Origin: Nocardioides plantarum
GTDB lineage: Bacteria > Actinomycetota > Actinomycetes > Propionibacteriales > Nocardioidaceae
Direction: 5' to 3'
Length of the DNA stretch: 64,000 nucleotides
NCBI RefSeq assembly: GCF_006346395.1
Contig: NZ_VDMS01000001.1
Location: 1,550,001 to 1,614,000, forward strand
Shown: positions 7,707 through 16,852 of the stretch, one piece after another
How the letters are laid out: each line of letters starts with the position of its first letter
Numbering within the stretch: position 1 is the first letter of the stretch
Position numbers and translations under genes: made by a program
The notes under the pieces: model-generated
The model's input: only the letters and a program-made list of their open reading frames with translations
The model's database searches: none
Told to the model about the DNA's origin: nothing

Positions 7707-9050
7707 TCAGACGTCGCGGGCGAGGGCACCCATGGGGTCCCAGGCCGGCAGCACGATGGGCTCGGAGTCGAGCGCGGCGCGCAGGTCGGGCGGCAGCGCG
7801 TCGCGGCGTACGGCGGTCTCGAAGACGTACTCGTCGAACCAGCCGTCGGTCATCGTCCAGAAGCCCTTGTCGCCCTTCTCGTCGCCCCACGAGTTCTCGA
7901 CGCGCCAGCGCCGGGCGCGGCCGTCGACGACGTCGACCCCGGTGAGCAGCATCGCGTGGGTCATCGCGGTCGCGCCGTGGAGCAGCCGGTCGGCCTTGTC
8001 GAGGTCGGTGCGGGTGCCGTAGACGCCGTCGTAGTCGAAGAGCTCGGCGTCCCAGGAGCCGGAGTCGCCGTGGTGCATCTGGTCGACGTCGCAGCCGAAC
8101 CAGACCGGCTCGCCACCGACGATGGCCTCCTGGGCCCAGGTCTTGATCTGCGCGACGTCGACGTTGAGGTAGACGACCGGAGGCGCCCCGACGACGTTGC
8201 CGAGGTGCTCGACGGTGAAGGTGCGTCCGACCGGGCTGCTGGGGCGCGGGTCGTGGACCACGCACACGTAGTCGTCGAGCGGCAGGTCGACCCACCGGGC
8301 GGCGAACTCCTGCGGGGTCGTCTCGGGCTCACGGTGGAAGACGTCGTCCTTGTCGGTCCACTGCCAGGTGAAGCGCTCCGGGGGCGTCCCGAGGTGGAGC
8401 GAGAGCATGCGGTGCACGACGTCGACGGTCTCGGTCTTGCGCTGGCGCAGCTGCTCGAGGTCGTCGCCGGCCGCCGCCGCGGCCCGGAGGTCGCGGGCCG
8501 CCTGGCGCAGCACCGCCGCCAGCCGCAGGTTGAGCTGGTGGGTCGCCCCGGACGAGGCCGTCTCGGGCATGACCGACTGCGGCACCAGGCCGTGCTTGCG
8601 GACCAGGGCCACGAACATGTTCCACTGCCCGCCGTCCTCGGTCGGGCTGGCCATCAGGTGGGCGACGGTGCGGTCGTCGACGTCGCGGTCGGCGAGGGTG
8701 ATGACCGCCTCGAGCCAGTGGTTGGCCTTCTCGAGCTTGTCCCAGAACAGCAGGTGGTTCTGCGAGAACTCGAAGTCCTTGAGCCCCATCTGCCTGGCCG
8801 CCCCGGGGCGCACGAGGTTGAGCCCGGCGAAGAGCCAGCAGCGCCCGCTGCGCTTCTGGTTGGTCACCGACCACGCGTCGAGCCGGTGCGACATCGACCG
8901 GTCGACGGCCAGGGCACGACGCCGGTCGAGCGCCACGGTGTCGACGAGGTGGGCGGTGAGCGCGTTCTGCCAGAGCTGGTGCTGGGGGTCGGCACCCCGC
9001 TCCTTGGCCAGCGTCTCGAGCAGGTCGGGTCCGAGCTCTCCTGGGTTCAC
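7707..9050 (-). CDS. C1-family aminopeptidase (bleomycin hydrolase/PepC-like)
   Basis: Cytosolic papain-fold cysteine peptidase of 447 aa, matching the usual 440-450 aa of bleomycin hydrolase/PepC. The catalytic Cys is in QKRSGRCWLFA, the His in THAMLLTGVD and the Asn in WRVENSWG, all in the right order. The family forms hexameric barrels that trim peptides and inactivate bleomycin. The start is taken as GTG 9050 (VNPGELGPDLL); the upstream frame is open but unlike the family, and no strong ribosome site was seen. It is followed by the double hairpin at 7594-7691. Confidence 0.9.
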   Translation of the reverse strand: MNPGELGPDLLETLAKERGADPQHQLWQNALTAHLVDTVALDRRRALAVDRSMSHRLDAWSVTNQKRSGRCWLFAGLNLVRPGAARQMGLKDFEFSQNHLLFWDKLEKANHWLEAVITLADRDVDDRTVAHLMASPTEDGGQWNMFVALVRKHGLVPQSVMPETASSGATHQLNLRLAAVLRQAARDLRAAAAAGDDLEQLRQRKTETVDVVHRMLSLHLGTPPERFTWQWTDKDDVFHREPETTPQEFAARWVDLPLDDYVCVVHDPRPSSPVGRTFTVEHLGNVVGAPPVVYLNVDVAQIKTWAQEAIVGGEPVWFGCDVDQMHHGDSGSWDAELFDYDGVYGTRTDLDKADRLLHGATAMTHAMLLTGVDVVDGRARRWRVENSWGDEKGDKGFWTMTDGWFDEYVFETAVRRDALPPDLRAALDSEPIVLPAWDPMGALARDV

Positions 9051-9094
9051 GCCGACGACGGTACGCCGGGGCCGTGAACGACCGGGGCACAGCA

Positions 9095-9649
9095 TCAGGA
9101 CCGCGCGAGCATCCCGTCGGCGACGACCTCGAGGAGCGGGCGTACGGCGTCGTCGTCGAGCCCCGAGGAGTCGGCGACGGACGCGACCCCGCCGACGAGG
9201 CGGCAGACCTGGACCGCGTCGACGCCCGGACGCAGGGCGCCGCGCTCGCCGAGGGCGTCCATGACGCGGCCGGCGGCACCGGAGAGCACCTGGCACTTGC
9301 TGCGGATGGGCGACTCGGGGTTGCCCATCGCGGTGGTGATCTTGGCCGGGCCGCCCTTGTGGAGGCTGATCAGCTCGACGTAGGTCTCGAACCAGCGCAG
9401 CAGGAGGTCACGGTCGGAGCCCTCGTAGGCGAGCACCTTGTCGGTCGACTCGGTGACCCGGTCGACCCAGACCTGCATGATCGCGTCGATCAGGTCGTCG
9501 CGGGTCGGGAAGTGGCGGTAGAGGGTGCCGGCGCCGACCTCGGCGCGCTTGGCGATCAGGTCGAGGGAGGCCTCGTAGCCCTGCTCGCGGAAGACCTCGC
9601 GCGCGACCTCGACGATGCGGTCACGGTTGCGCTGGGCGTCGGCGCGCAC
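9095..9649 (-). CDS. TetR/AcrR family transcriptional regulator
   Basis: 184-aa repressor of the TetR family. The N-terminal HTH is clear: RDRIVEVAREVFREQGYEASLDLIAKRAEVGAGTLYRHFPTRDDL, spanning about residues 9-53, is the standard signature. The rest is a helical ligand-binding domain. GTG start at 9649. It is transcribed away from an MFS drug-efflux gene, with two matching palindromic operators in the 133-bp gap (9688-9704 and 9722-9734). The arrangement predicts repression of both genes, relieved by a pump substrate (inference from the family). Confidence 0.92.
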   Translation of the reverse strand: MRADAQRNRDRIVEVAREVFREQGYEASLDLIAKRAEVGAGTLYRHFPTRDDLIDAIMQVWVDRVTESTDKVLAYEGSDRDLLLRWFETYVELISLHKGGPAKITTAMGNPESPIRSKCQVLSGAAGRVMDALGERGALRPGVDAVQVCRLVGGVASVADSSGLDDDAVRPLLEVVADGMLARS

Positions 9650-9687
9650 GGCGGGCTTCCCTTCTGGTCACGATTCGCACTTGCTAA

Positions 9688-9734
9688 ACGGAGACCGTCT
9701 CCGTATCGTTCTTCTCGAACCGGAGAACGTCTCC
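9688..9734. promoter_or_regulatory. Two palindromic TetR operators
   Basis: The first site is ACGGAGAC-C-GTCTCCGT (9688-9704), a perfect dyad around one base. The second is GGAGAA-C-GTCTCC (9722-9734), the same core with one mismatch. Their centres are 32 bp apart, about three helical turns, so two dimers would bind the same face. They sit in the divergent promoter region between the tetR and MFS genes. Confidence 0.8.
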
Positions 9735-9782
9735 ACTATACGTCCACGTCGGCGGTCTCGCCAGAACGGACCAGATCCACTC

Positions 9783-11234
9783 ATGTCTCAGCAGACGATG
9801 TCCTCTGCCCCCTCGGGCAGCACCACGCTCCCGGACGAGCTGCCCCCCAACGCGACCAAGGCCGCCGCCGGCATCGCCCTCGTCCTGGTCGCCCAGCTCA
9901 TGCTCATCCTCGACGCGACCGTCGTGAACGTCGCGCTCCCCCACATCCAGGACGACCTCACCTTCGGCCCCGCCGGCCTCTCCTGGGTCCTCAACGCCTA
10001 CACGCTCGCCTTCGGCGGACTGCTCCTGCTCGGCGGCCGGCTCGGTGACGTCTTCGGCCGCCGCCGGATGTTCGAGGCGGGCCTCGCCCTGTTCACCCTG
10101 GCCTCGCTCGTCGGTGGTCTCGCCCAGACCCCCGGCATGCTCGTCGCGGCCCGCGCCGCCCAGGGGGTCGGCGCCGCCCTCGCCGCGCCCGGCGTGCTCG
10201 CCCTGCTCACCACCAGCGCACCCGACGACGCCGCGCGCAACCGCGCGCTCGCGCTCTTCGGCGCCGTCTCCTCCGGTGGCATGTCGATCGGCCTGCTGCT
10301 CGGCGGCGCCCTGACCGACCTCGGGTCGTGGCGCTGGACGATGTTCATCAACATCCCGATCGGCCTGGTCGTCCTGGCCCTGACCCGGCGCTACCTCGAC
10401 GAGACCGTACGACGCCCCGGACGCTTCGACGTCGTGGGTGCGATCGCCGCGACCGGCGGCGCCGTGTCGATCGTGTGGGCGCTGATCCAGGCCCCCGAGC
10501 ACGGCTGGACCTCGGCCCGCGTCATCGGCGGCCTCGTCCTCGGCGCCGCACTCATCGCCCTGCTGGCCCGCACCGAGCTGCGGGTCGCCCACCCGATGCT
10601 GCGTCCCGAGCTGCTGCGCGACAAGCGCCGCGTCGGCGGCCTGGCCGTGATCGCCCTCGTGGTCGGCGGCCAGCTCTCGATGTTCTTCCTCGCCGTCCAG
10701 TTCATCGAGGACGAGCTCGGCTTCGGCCCGATGGAGTCCGGGCTCGCGTTCCTGCCCCTGACCCTCGGCATCTTCGGGATGTCGCGGATCACCCCGCGAC
10801 TGCTGGCCCACTTCGGCCCGAGCCCGATGATCATGGCCGGCGCCGTCGGCCTGGCCGTCAGCTTCGCCTGGCTCAGCACGCTGTCGGCCTCCGACAGCTA
10901 CCTGTCGGGGCTGTTCGGCCCGATGCTGCTCAACGGACTGTCGGCCGGCCTGGCGTTCATGCCGATCACCTCGATCGTGCTCACGGGCGTCGAGCCCGAG
11001 CACGCCGGCTCGGCCTCGGGCTTGCTGCAGACCTTCCAGCAGCTCGGCGGTGCGATCGGGCTGTCCGTCATCGTGTCGGTCTACGCCGTGGGTGCCGAGC
11101 CCGGCCAGTTCCTGCCCGGGGCCCAGGCCGCGTTCCTCACCTCGGCGTCGTTCGCGGCGCTCGCCCTGCTCGTCGGCACCGCGCTGCACGTGCACGCCCG
11201 GCGCACCCGCGTGCAGGTGGCACTCGCGGCCTGA
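9783..11234 (+). CDS. MFS efflux transporter, DHA2/EmrB-QacA family
   Basis: Drug:H+ antiporter-like membrane protein, 483 aa from ATG 9783. An acidic transmembrane motif, LILDATVVNVALPHIQDDL, marks TM1 of the DHA2 branch. The loop GGRLGDVFGRRRMFEAG is the MFS motif A between TM2 and TM3. Hydrophobic segments are compatible with 14 TM helices. The upstream frame stays open, but 9783 follows the operator region and gives a normal N-terminus. It is divergent from a TetR gene with operators between them, the classical substrate-inducible efflux arrangement. The substrate is unknown. Confidence 0.93.
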   Translation: MSQQTMSSAPSGSTTLPDELPPNATKAAAGIALVLVAQLMLILDATVVNVALPHIQDDLTFGPAGLSWVLNAYTLAFGGLLLLGGRLGDVFGRRRMFEAGLALFTLASLVGGLAQTPGMLVAARAAQGVGAALAAPGVLALLTTSAPDDAARNRALALFGAVSSGGMSIGLLLGGALTDLGSWRWTMFINIPIGLVVLALTRRYLDETVRRPGRFDVVGAIAATGGAVSIVWALIQAPEHGWTSARVIGGLVLGAALIALLARTELRVAHPMLRPELLRDKRRVGGLAVIALVVGGQLSMFFLAVQFIEDELGFGPMESGLAFLPLTLGIFGMSRITPRLLAHFGPSPMIMAGAVGLAVSFAWLSTLSASDSYLSGLFGPMLLNGLSAGLAFMPITSIVLTGVEPEHAGSASGLLQTFQQLGGAIGLSVIVSVYAVGAEPGQFLPGAQAAFLTSASFAALALLVGTALHVHARRTRVQVALAA

Positions 11235-11347
11235 CCACCCTGACCGCCTAACCGGCGGACACCTCAGCGCGGGCGGGAGTCCTCCGACTCCCGCCCGCGC
11301 GGCGTACCCGGGGTCGTCCGGGGCCCGGAACGTATAGGTTCTCGCGC

Positions 11348-13249
11348 ATGGTGAACTACTGCGGCTCGTGCGGCGCCGCCAACGAGGCCGGGGCCTACTG
11401 CTCCACCTGCGGGCGGGCCCTGGTCCCCTCCTCCCACCCGCCGGCCGACCCCACCCGGATCTCCTCGGCACCCCCTGTCCAGCCGGTCCAGCCGGTCCAG
11501 CCGGTCCAGCCGGCCCAGCCCCCGGCCCAGCCGCCGCCCCCGCAGGGCCCCCCGCTCGGCCCGCCCCCGGGAGCCCCCCAGGGCTACCCGCCGGCCCAGG
11601 CCGCACCGTCGGCGTACCCGCCCCAGCAGGGCTACCCCCAGCAGGGCTACCCGCCCCAGCAGCCGGGCCACTACCCGCCCCAGCAGGGCTGGGCACAGCC
11701 GGCCGCACCCAAGGTCAACCCCTTCGTGGGCTGGCCGATCAGCGACTACGTGCGCGACGCGGCCGCCGCCCTCGCGCTGTTCTGCACCCTCGGGATGCCG
11801 TGGGACCTCAACGGCGACGACCCCGAGACCCAGCTCGACGTCTTCAACCACGCCGGCGAGCGCTGGTGGGTCGTGATCGCGATCCTGCTGTCGGTGGGAT
11901 CGCTGGCCGTCCCCTACCTCGCCAAGTCGGGCGCCGTACGCAGCTGGGGACCCCCGCACTACCGGCTCCTCAAGCTCGGCCTCAACGCCCCGCTGCTGCT
12001 CAGCGTGCTGGTCGCCGTGCTGTTCGAGCTGATCCACCTCGGTGACAGCGGCCTCGACGGCACCCTGCCGGAGGGCGGTCTCGGCAGCGGCATCGGGGTG
12101 GCCCTGGCCGGCGTCGCCCTCGCCCTGCAGCCCCGGGCGGCCGAGGAGGCCCCCGACCACCGCGACGACGCGCTCTGGAACCAGGTCGCCCGCATCGTCA
12201 CGGCCACCGCGGTCGGGCTCACCGTCCTGCTGTTCGTGACCTGGCTGCTGCACGGCGCGGTGTCCGACGACGTCGAGATCTTCGACCCCGTCACCGACTT
12301 CCTCGCCGTCGTCGTGGTCTTCCTGCTCGTGCCCCTGGCCCTCATGGCCTACCCCGCCTACCAGCTGCTGATGGGCGCACGCTCCGACGCGTGGCGCCGC
12401 ACCCTGGCCACGGTCGGGTTCACCGTGCTGGTGATCGCCCTGTTCGCCCTCGCCTCCGACCACGCCGGGCTCTTCTACTGGCCCGAGGCCGAGAAGTGGA
12501 ACGGCGCCGTCAGCCTGCTCGCCGGGCCCGCCGGCCTGCCGGGCGCCGGCATCCTGCTGCTCGGTGCGGCCGCCGCGTTCGCGGTGTCGCGCTCGCAGCA
12601 GCGCGCCACCCGCACCCCCGACGCCGTCGGGTCTTGGGCCGCGACGGTCTCCGCCGCCCTCCAGGCCTCGGCCGCCGGCTCGGCACTGACCGCCCTCGGG
12701 ATCCTGCTGGTGATGATCGACGCCGACGTCGAGGGCGGGCCGATCGTGGCGATCGTGCTCCTGCTGATCGCCGCCGGCGCGGCCGGGTTCGGGGTGACGC
12801 TGGTCGGCGACCTGCGCAAGAACCGCCTGGTCCTGCTCGGCATCCTCGCCGGCATCGCGGTGATCGGCATCGTCGTGCTGGCGGTCGACAACGCCAACGA
12901 CAACGCCCCCTACGTCCTGGTCAACACCGGGTACGCCGTCGCCGCCTGGCTCGCGCTGCCCGGCCTCGCGGCCTACGCACTGACCGTGCCGGCCGAGGTG
13001 CGTGGCGCGCTCGGCCCGCTCGTGTCCGGTGGCACCGGCCCCGGGGCCGGTGGTCCGGGCGGGGCGCCGTACGGCCAGGGCTATCCGCAGCAGCCCGGCT
13101 ACCCGCCCCAGCAGGGCTACCCCCAGCAGGGCGGCTACCCGCCCCAGCAGGGCTACCCCCAGCAGGGCGGCTACCCGCCGCAGCAGGGCTACCCGCCCCA
13201 GGGTCCCCCGCAGCCGCCGCCGGGTGGCTGGACCCCGCCGACGCAGTAA
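11348..13249 (+). CDS. Zinc-ribbon multi-TM protein with QGYP repeat tails
   Basis: 633-aa membrane protein of unknown function. Residues 1-20 form a zinc ribbon (CGSCG...CSTCG). Next comes a ~100-residue Pro/Gln-rich tail with VQP and QQGYP repeats, then about ten hydrophobic segments (~residues 135-555). A second C-terminal tail repeats GYPPQQGYPQQGG many times. Low-complexity tails therefore flank the membrane domain and should both be cytoplasmic if the TM number is even. Such tails often bind proteins or drive clustering (inference). It stands alone after the MFS gene, with a hairpin just past its stop. Confidence 0.78.
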   Translation: MVNYCGSCGAANEAGAYCSTCGRALVPSSHPPADPTRISSAPPVQPVQPVQPVQPAQPPAQPPPPQGPPLGPPPGAPQGYPPAQAAPSAYPPQQGYPQQGYPPQQPGHYPPQQGWAQPAAPKVNPFVGWPISDYVRDAAAALALFCTLGMPWDLNGDDPETQLDVFNHAGERWWVVIAILLSVGSLAVPYLAKSGAVRSWGPPHYRLLKLGLNAPLLLSVLVAVLFELIHLGDSGLDGTLPEGGLGSGIGVALAGVALALQPRAAEEAPDHRDDALWNQVARIVTATAVGLTVLLFVTWLLHGAVSDDVEIFDPVTDFLAVVVVFLLVPLALMAYPAYQLLMGARSDAWRRTLATVGFTVLVIALFALASDHAGLFYWPEAEKWNGAVSLLAGPAGLPGAGILLLGAAAAFAVSRSQQRATRTPDAVGSWAATVSAALQASAAGSALTALGILLVMIDADVEGGPIVAIVLLLIAAGAAGFGVTLVGDLRKNRLVLLGILAGIAVIGIVVLAVDNANDNAPYVLVNTGYAVAAWLALPGLAAYALTVPAEVRGALGPLVSGGTGPGAGGPGGAPYGQGYPQQPGYPPQQGYPQQGGYPPQQGYPQQGGYPPQQGYPPQGPPQPPPGGWTPPTQ

Positions 13250-13250
13250 T

Positions 13251-13267
13251 CCCCAGCGGGGCTGGGG
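13251..13267 (+). terminator. Hairpin terminator candidate
   Basis: CCCCAGC-GGG-GCTGGGG starts 1 base past the stop of the zinc-ribbon membrane gene and is followed by AAA. It has short perfect arms and no U run, like many actinobacterial terminators. Confidence 0.55.
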
Positions 13268-13279
13268 AAACGGCCGCGA

Positions 13280-13299
13280 GAACTACAGCTCTGTAGTTC
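13280..13299. promoter_or_regulatory. Perfect 20-bp palindrome upstream of a secreted protein gene
   Basis: GAACTACAG-CT-CTGTAGTTC is a perfect dyad of AT content unusual for this DNA. It lies 87 bp before the start of the secreted DUF1906-like protein, in the only place its promoter can be. It is a candidate operator for an unknown regulator; an RNA hairpin is the alternative. Confidence 0.5.
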
Positions 13300-13385
13300 A
13301 CGCGGACGCCTGTTACTGGTGTGACTTGTGAGGTTAGGGTCTCGCGAACGACGGTTTCTCCGACCCTTCCCCCGGGAGCTCCGCC

Positions 13386-14825
13386 ATGCGTACGACCCTG
13401 CCCAGCACGTCCCTCCGCACCGCCCTGCTGAGCCTGTGCGCGCTCGCCCTGGTCGTCGTGAACGCGCAGGCGGACGTCGCCGGCGCGGCGTCGCCCGGCC
13501 CCGCCACGTCGGTCACGTCGGGCACCCCGCTCACCACGGTCGCCGCCACCAGCAAGGCCGCGGCCCTGCCGCCGACCCCGGGCAACTTCACCGGCTACGG
13601 ATTCGACCAGTGCCTCGCGCCCAGCCAGAAGACCATGGACGCGTGGCTGGACCGGTCGCCCTACCTCGCGGTCGGCATCTACGTCTCCGGCGACTCGCGG
13701 GCCTGCCGCAAGCAGCCCAACCTGACGCGGACCTGGGTCCGCACCCAGCTGCAGCGCGGGTGGAAGCTGCTCCCGATCACCCTCGGCCCGCAGGCGTCGT
13801 GCCAGCCGCGCTTCCCGCGGTACGACGACGACTACAAGATCAGCGCGGCCCCCGGCAGCGGCAGCTACCCCAAGGCCCGCTCGATGGGTCGTTCGTGGGG
13901 CAGCCGCAGCGCCAAGGACGCGACGGCGCTGGGCATCCCGCCGCGCAGCACCCTCTGGTACGACCTCGAGGCGTTCGACAACGGCAACACCCACTGCCGT
14001 CGCTCCGCGCTGGCCTTCCTGTCCGAGTGGGTGCGCGTGGTGAAGGAGGCCGGGTTCGCCACCGGCGTCTACTCCAGCGCCTCCTCCGGCATCAAGGCCC
14101 TCGACGAGCTCCGCGCCAGCCGCTCGGCGACGTCCTACCACCTGCCCGACCACATCTGGATGGCCCGCTGGGACGGCGTCGCCAACACCTCGTCGTCCTA
14201 CGTCAGCGAGTCGGGCTGGAACCCCCGGCGCCGCGTCAAGCAGTACCAGGGCGGGCACGACGAGACGTACGGCGGCGTCCGGATCAACATCGACACCAAC
14301 TACCTCGACCTCGGCAAGGGCCTGACGGCCAAGTCCGAGAGTCGCTGCGGCGGCGTCGGCATCGACTTCAGCTCCTACGGCAGCCTCAAGGCCGCCCGGG
14401 CCGGCTACACCCCCTCGCGGGGACGGGTCAACGCGCTGCAGTGCATCCTCAAGGCCCGCGGCTACTACAAGGCCTCGATCAACGGCCGCTACAACCGCAC
14501 GCTCATCGCCGGCATCCGGCGCTGGAAGACCGACCGCGGTCACTCCGCGAGCGACAACTGGTCGCGCGGGGACTGGGCCGCACTGCTCTCGACCGGCGCG
14601 ACCCCGGTGCTCAAGAACGGCTCGAGCGACGCCTGGGCGCCCTACGTACGCCGCGTCCAGCGCGCCATCAACGCCGCGGAGGTCGGGCTCACGTCCAACA
14701 TGGACGGCACCTTCGGCATCGAGACCACGCGCCTGGTCAAGCGCTACCAGAAGCAGTCCCGACTCCCCCAGAGCGGCATCGTCGACGCGCGGACCTGGGC
14801 CCGACTCCAAGCCGGCGGGGTCTGA
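13386..14825 (+). CDS. Secreted glycoside-hydrolase-like (DUF1906) protein with two PG-binding domains
   Basis: Exported protein of 479 aa. A signal peptide (MRTTLPSTSLRTALLSLCAL... to about ADVAGAASP) is followed by a TIM-barrel-like DUF1906/Rv2525c-type domain (~65-315) that opens with GNFTGYGFDQCLAP and contains WYDLEAFD and GVYSSASSG. Two C-terminal peptidoglycan-binding-1 repeats follow (~340-400 and ~415-477; the last reads DGTFGIETTRLVKRYQKQ). The domain order points to a wall-bound enzyme or structural protein. Rv2525c relatives are linked to cell-wall glycan, but no reaction is proven. A 20-bp palindrome lies in its promoter region. Confidence 0.87.
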   Translation: MRTTLPSTSLRTALLSLCALALVVVNAQADVAGAASPGPATSVTSGTPLTTVAATSKAAALPPTPGNFTGYGFDQCLAPSQKTMDAWLDRSPYLAVGIYVSGDSRACRKQPNLTRTWVRTQLQRGWKLLPITLGPQASCQPRFPRYDDDYKISAAPGSGSYPKARSMGRSWGSRSAKDATALGIPPRSTLWYDLEAFDNGNTHCRRSALAFLSEWVRVVKEAGFATGVYSSASSGIKALDELRASRSATSYHLPDHIWMARWDGVANTSSSYVSESGWNPRRRVKQYQGGHDETYGGVRINIDTNYLDLGKGLTAKSESRCGGVGIDFSSYGSLKAARAGYTPSRGRVNALQCILKARGYYKASINGRYNRTLIAGIRRWKTDRGHSASDNWSRGDWAALLSTGATPVLKNGSSDAWAPYVRRVQRAINAAEVGLTSNMDGTFGIETTRLVKRYQKQSRLPQSGIVDARTWARLQAGGV

Positions 14826-14863
14826 TCGGGCCACGTCCTGGGGCCTGTCTCTAGGGTCGGCTC

Positions 14864-15712
14864 GTGGCCAACGAGGAGATGCGGGCGACCTGGACCGACA
14901 GCGGCACCGGCTGGGTCGAGCAGGAGGCGGTGTTCGACGCGACGTTCGCGCCGATCACCGACGCCCTCCTGGCGGCCGCCGACCTCGCGCCCGCCCACCG
15001 GGTCCTCGACGTCGGCTGCGGCTCCGGCACCCTGCTCGCCGCGGCGGTCGCGTCGGGTGCCGAGACCGTGGGGGTCGACCTCTCGTCGACCATGGTCGAG
15101 GCGGCCCGTCGCCGGGTCCCCGACGCCACCGTGCTGCTGGCCGACGCCCAGACGACCGACCCGCTCGCGGCCGCGCCCGGCCGGCCGTTCGACCGGGTGG
15201 TGTCCCGCTTCGGCGTGATGTTCTTCGACGACCCGGTCGCCGCCTTCCGCCGCCTCCACGAGGCCGCCGCCCCCGGCGCCCGCCTCGCCTTCGCGTGCTG
15301 GCGCTCGTACGCCGAGAACCCGACGATGAGCCTGGGCCAGGACGTCCTCGTCGAGCGGCTCGGCGAGGAGCCGGCACCGGTCGCGGCCGACGCCCCCGGG
15401 CCGATGGCGTTCGCCGACCCCGACCGGACCCGGGCGGTGCTCAGCGGCGCCGGCTGGACCGACGTCGTGGTCGAGCCCCTCGACGTCACCCTCGACTACG
15501 CCTACGACGGCAGCGACGGCGTCGACAACCGGCTGGCCACCGTGCTCGCCACGACGACCGGGCGTCGCGCCCGGGCCCGGCTCGAGCCCGAGCTCGGCCC
15601 GGCCGGCTGGGCGAGCCTGCTCGACGACGTACGCCGGCACGTCGCGGCGGCTCGGGTCGACGGCGCGCTCCGACTCCCGGCCGCCACCTGGATCGTCACC
15701 GCCACCGCCTGA
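14864..15712 (+). CDS. SAM-dependent methyltransferase (class I)
   Basis: 282-aa soluble enzyme with a Rossmann methyltransferase fold. Motif I is VLDVGCGSGTLL, the motif II acidic residue is in TVGVDLSS, and a DAQT segment supplies the adenine contact. The middle FDRVVSRFGVMFFDDP and later LAFACWR fit the UbiE/MenG-like small-molecule methyltransferases. GTG start at 14864, directly after the preceding gene (38-bp gap). The substrate cannot be told from the sequence, and no pathway neighbours are present. Confidence 0.88.
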   Translation: MANEEMRATWTDSGTGWVEQEAVFDATFAPITDALLAAADLAPAHRVLDVGCGSGTLLAAAVASGAETVGVDLSSTMVEAARRRVPDATVLLADAQTTDPLAAAPGRPFDRVVSRFGVMFFDDPVAAFRRLHEAAAPGARLAFACWRSYAENPTMSLGQDVLVERLGEEPAPVAADAPGPMAFADPDRTRAVLSGAGWTDVVVEPLDVTLDYAYDGSDGVDNRLATVLATTTGRRARARLEPELGPAGWASLLDDVRRHVAAARVDGALRLPAATWIVTATA

Positions 15713-15727
15713 GCGGCCCCGCGCCGG

Positions 15728-16174
15728 TCAGGAGCTGGCGGGCGGGCCGACGAGCAGGGCCAGCCCGGTGAGCACGGCGACGACGACGAGCGCGGCGACC
15801 AGGCCGAGCAGCGGGTTGCGCAGCATCCACGCCACCGGTCGGTCTGCGGCGCGAGCCGGCTCGTCGACGGTGAGGCGCCAGGGCCCGAAGGCGCCGGCGC
15901 GCTCGGCGAGCAGGTCGAAGAGCAGCGTGAAGAACGGCGGGATCGACGACAGCACGCCGATCGCCGTACGCCGGGCGGTCCAGCGCTGGTCGATCGCCAC
16001 GACCACGGTGGTGACGCAGTAGGCGACGAACACGACCCCGTGGATCGGCCCTGCGATGCGGACCCCGACCTCGGTGGTGTCGGTGACGTACTTGAGGAAC
16101 ATGCCGACCAGCAGCAGCGCCCAGGTGATCGCCTCGGCGATCGCCACCCGACGGAAGAGGGCCTGCGGTGTCAT
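15728..16174 (-). CDS. DUF3817 membrane protein
   Basis: 148-aa integral membrane protein. The first ~90 residues match the DUF3817 pattern (three helices with LFRRVAIAEAITWALLLVGMFLKYV and GPIHGVVFVAYCV). A C-terminal fourth hydrophobic segment follows a charged loop. The family is common in actinobacteria and of unknown function. It lies 9 bp downstream of purQ on the same strand, so it may be read from the purS-purQ transcript. Confidence 0.85.
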   Translation of the reverse strand: MTPQALFRRVAIAEAITWALLLVGMFLKYVTDTTEVGVRIAGPIHGVVFVAYCVTTVVVAIDQRWTARRTAIGVLSSIPPFFTLLFDLLAERAGAFGPWRLTVDEPARAADRPVAWMLRNPLLGLVAALVVVAVLTGLALLVGPPASS

Positions 16175-16183
16175 CGCGAACGC

Positions 16184-16852
16184 CTAGGCGAAGGCGGCGG
16201 CGGCGAGCGAGGTGAAGAACCCCAGCCCGTCGGTGCCGGCACCGGTCAGGTCCTCGACCGCGTGCTCGGGGTGGGGCATCAGCCCGACCACGTTGCCGCG
16301 CTCGTTGGTGACCCCGGCGATGGCGCGCATCGAGCCGTTGGGGTTGTCGCCGACGTAGCGGGCGACCACCTGACCCTCGCCCTCGAGCCGGTCGAGGGTC
16401 TCGGTGTCGGCGACGAACCCGCCCTCACCGTTCTTGAGCACGATCGTCACCTCCTGGCCCTGGGTGTAGGAGGCGGTCCAAGGCGTCGCGACGTTGTCGA
16501 TGCTCAGTCGCTGGTCGCGGCAGGCGAACTTGCGGTGGTCGTTGCGGATCAACGCGCCGGGCAGCAGGTGGGACTCGCACAGGATCTGGAAGCCGTTGCA
16601 GATGCCGAGCACGGGCATCCCCTTGCCGGCGGCCTCGATGACCTCGGTCATCACCGGCGAGAAGCGCGAGATCGCGCCGCAGCGCAGGTAGTCGCCGTAG
16701 GAGAAGCCACCGGGCAGCACGACGGCGTCGACGCCGTGCAGGTCGTGGTCGCCGTGCCACAGCGCGACGGCCTCGTGGCCGCCGATGCGCACCGCACGCT
16801 GGGCGTCGACGTCGTCGAGCGAGCCGGGGAAGGTGACGACGCCGACCTTCAC
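16184..16852 (-). CDS. purQ: Phosphoribosylformylglycinamidine synthase subunit PurQ
   Basis: Glutaminase subunit of FGAM synthase, 222 aa. A class I glutamine amidotransferase triad is visible: the nucleophile Cys in [11 protein letters not shown], and His and Glu in MPHPEHAVE near the C-terminus. N-terminal [20 protein letters not shown] and [13 protein letters not shown] are family hallmarks. It delivers ammonia to PurL, encoded at 5231-7543. Its start overlaps the purS stop by 4 bp, the usual purSQ coupling. Confidence 0.97.
   Translation of the reverse strand: MKVGVVTFPGSLDDVDAQRAVRIGGHEAVALWHGDHDLHGVDAVVLPGGFSYGDYLRCGAISRFSPVMTEVIEAAGKGMPVLGICNGFQILCESHLLPGALIRNDHRKFACRDQRLSIDNVATPWTASYTQGQEVTIVLKNGEGGFVADTETLDRLEGEGQVVARYVGDNPNGSMRAIAGVTNERGNVVGLMPHPEHAVEDLTGAGTDGLGFFTSLAAAAFA

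Noticed and set aside
11610..13240. CRISPR-like short repeats in the 11348-13249 gene
   Set aside because: The repeats are in frame codons for QQGYP/QGG tails without spacers; no cas genes are present.
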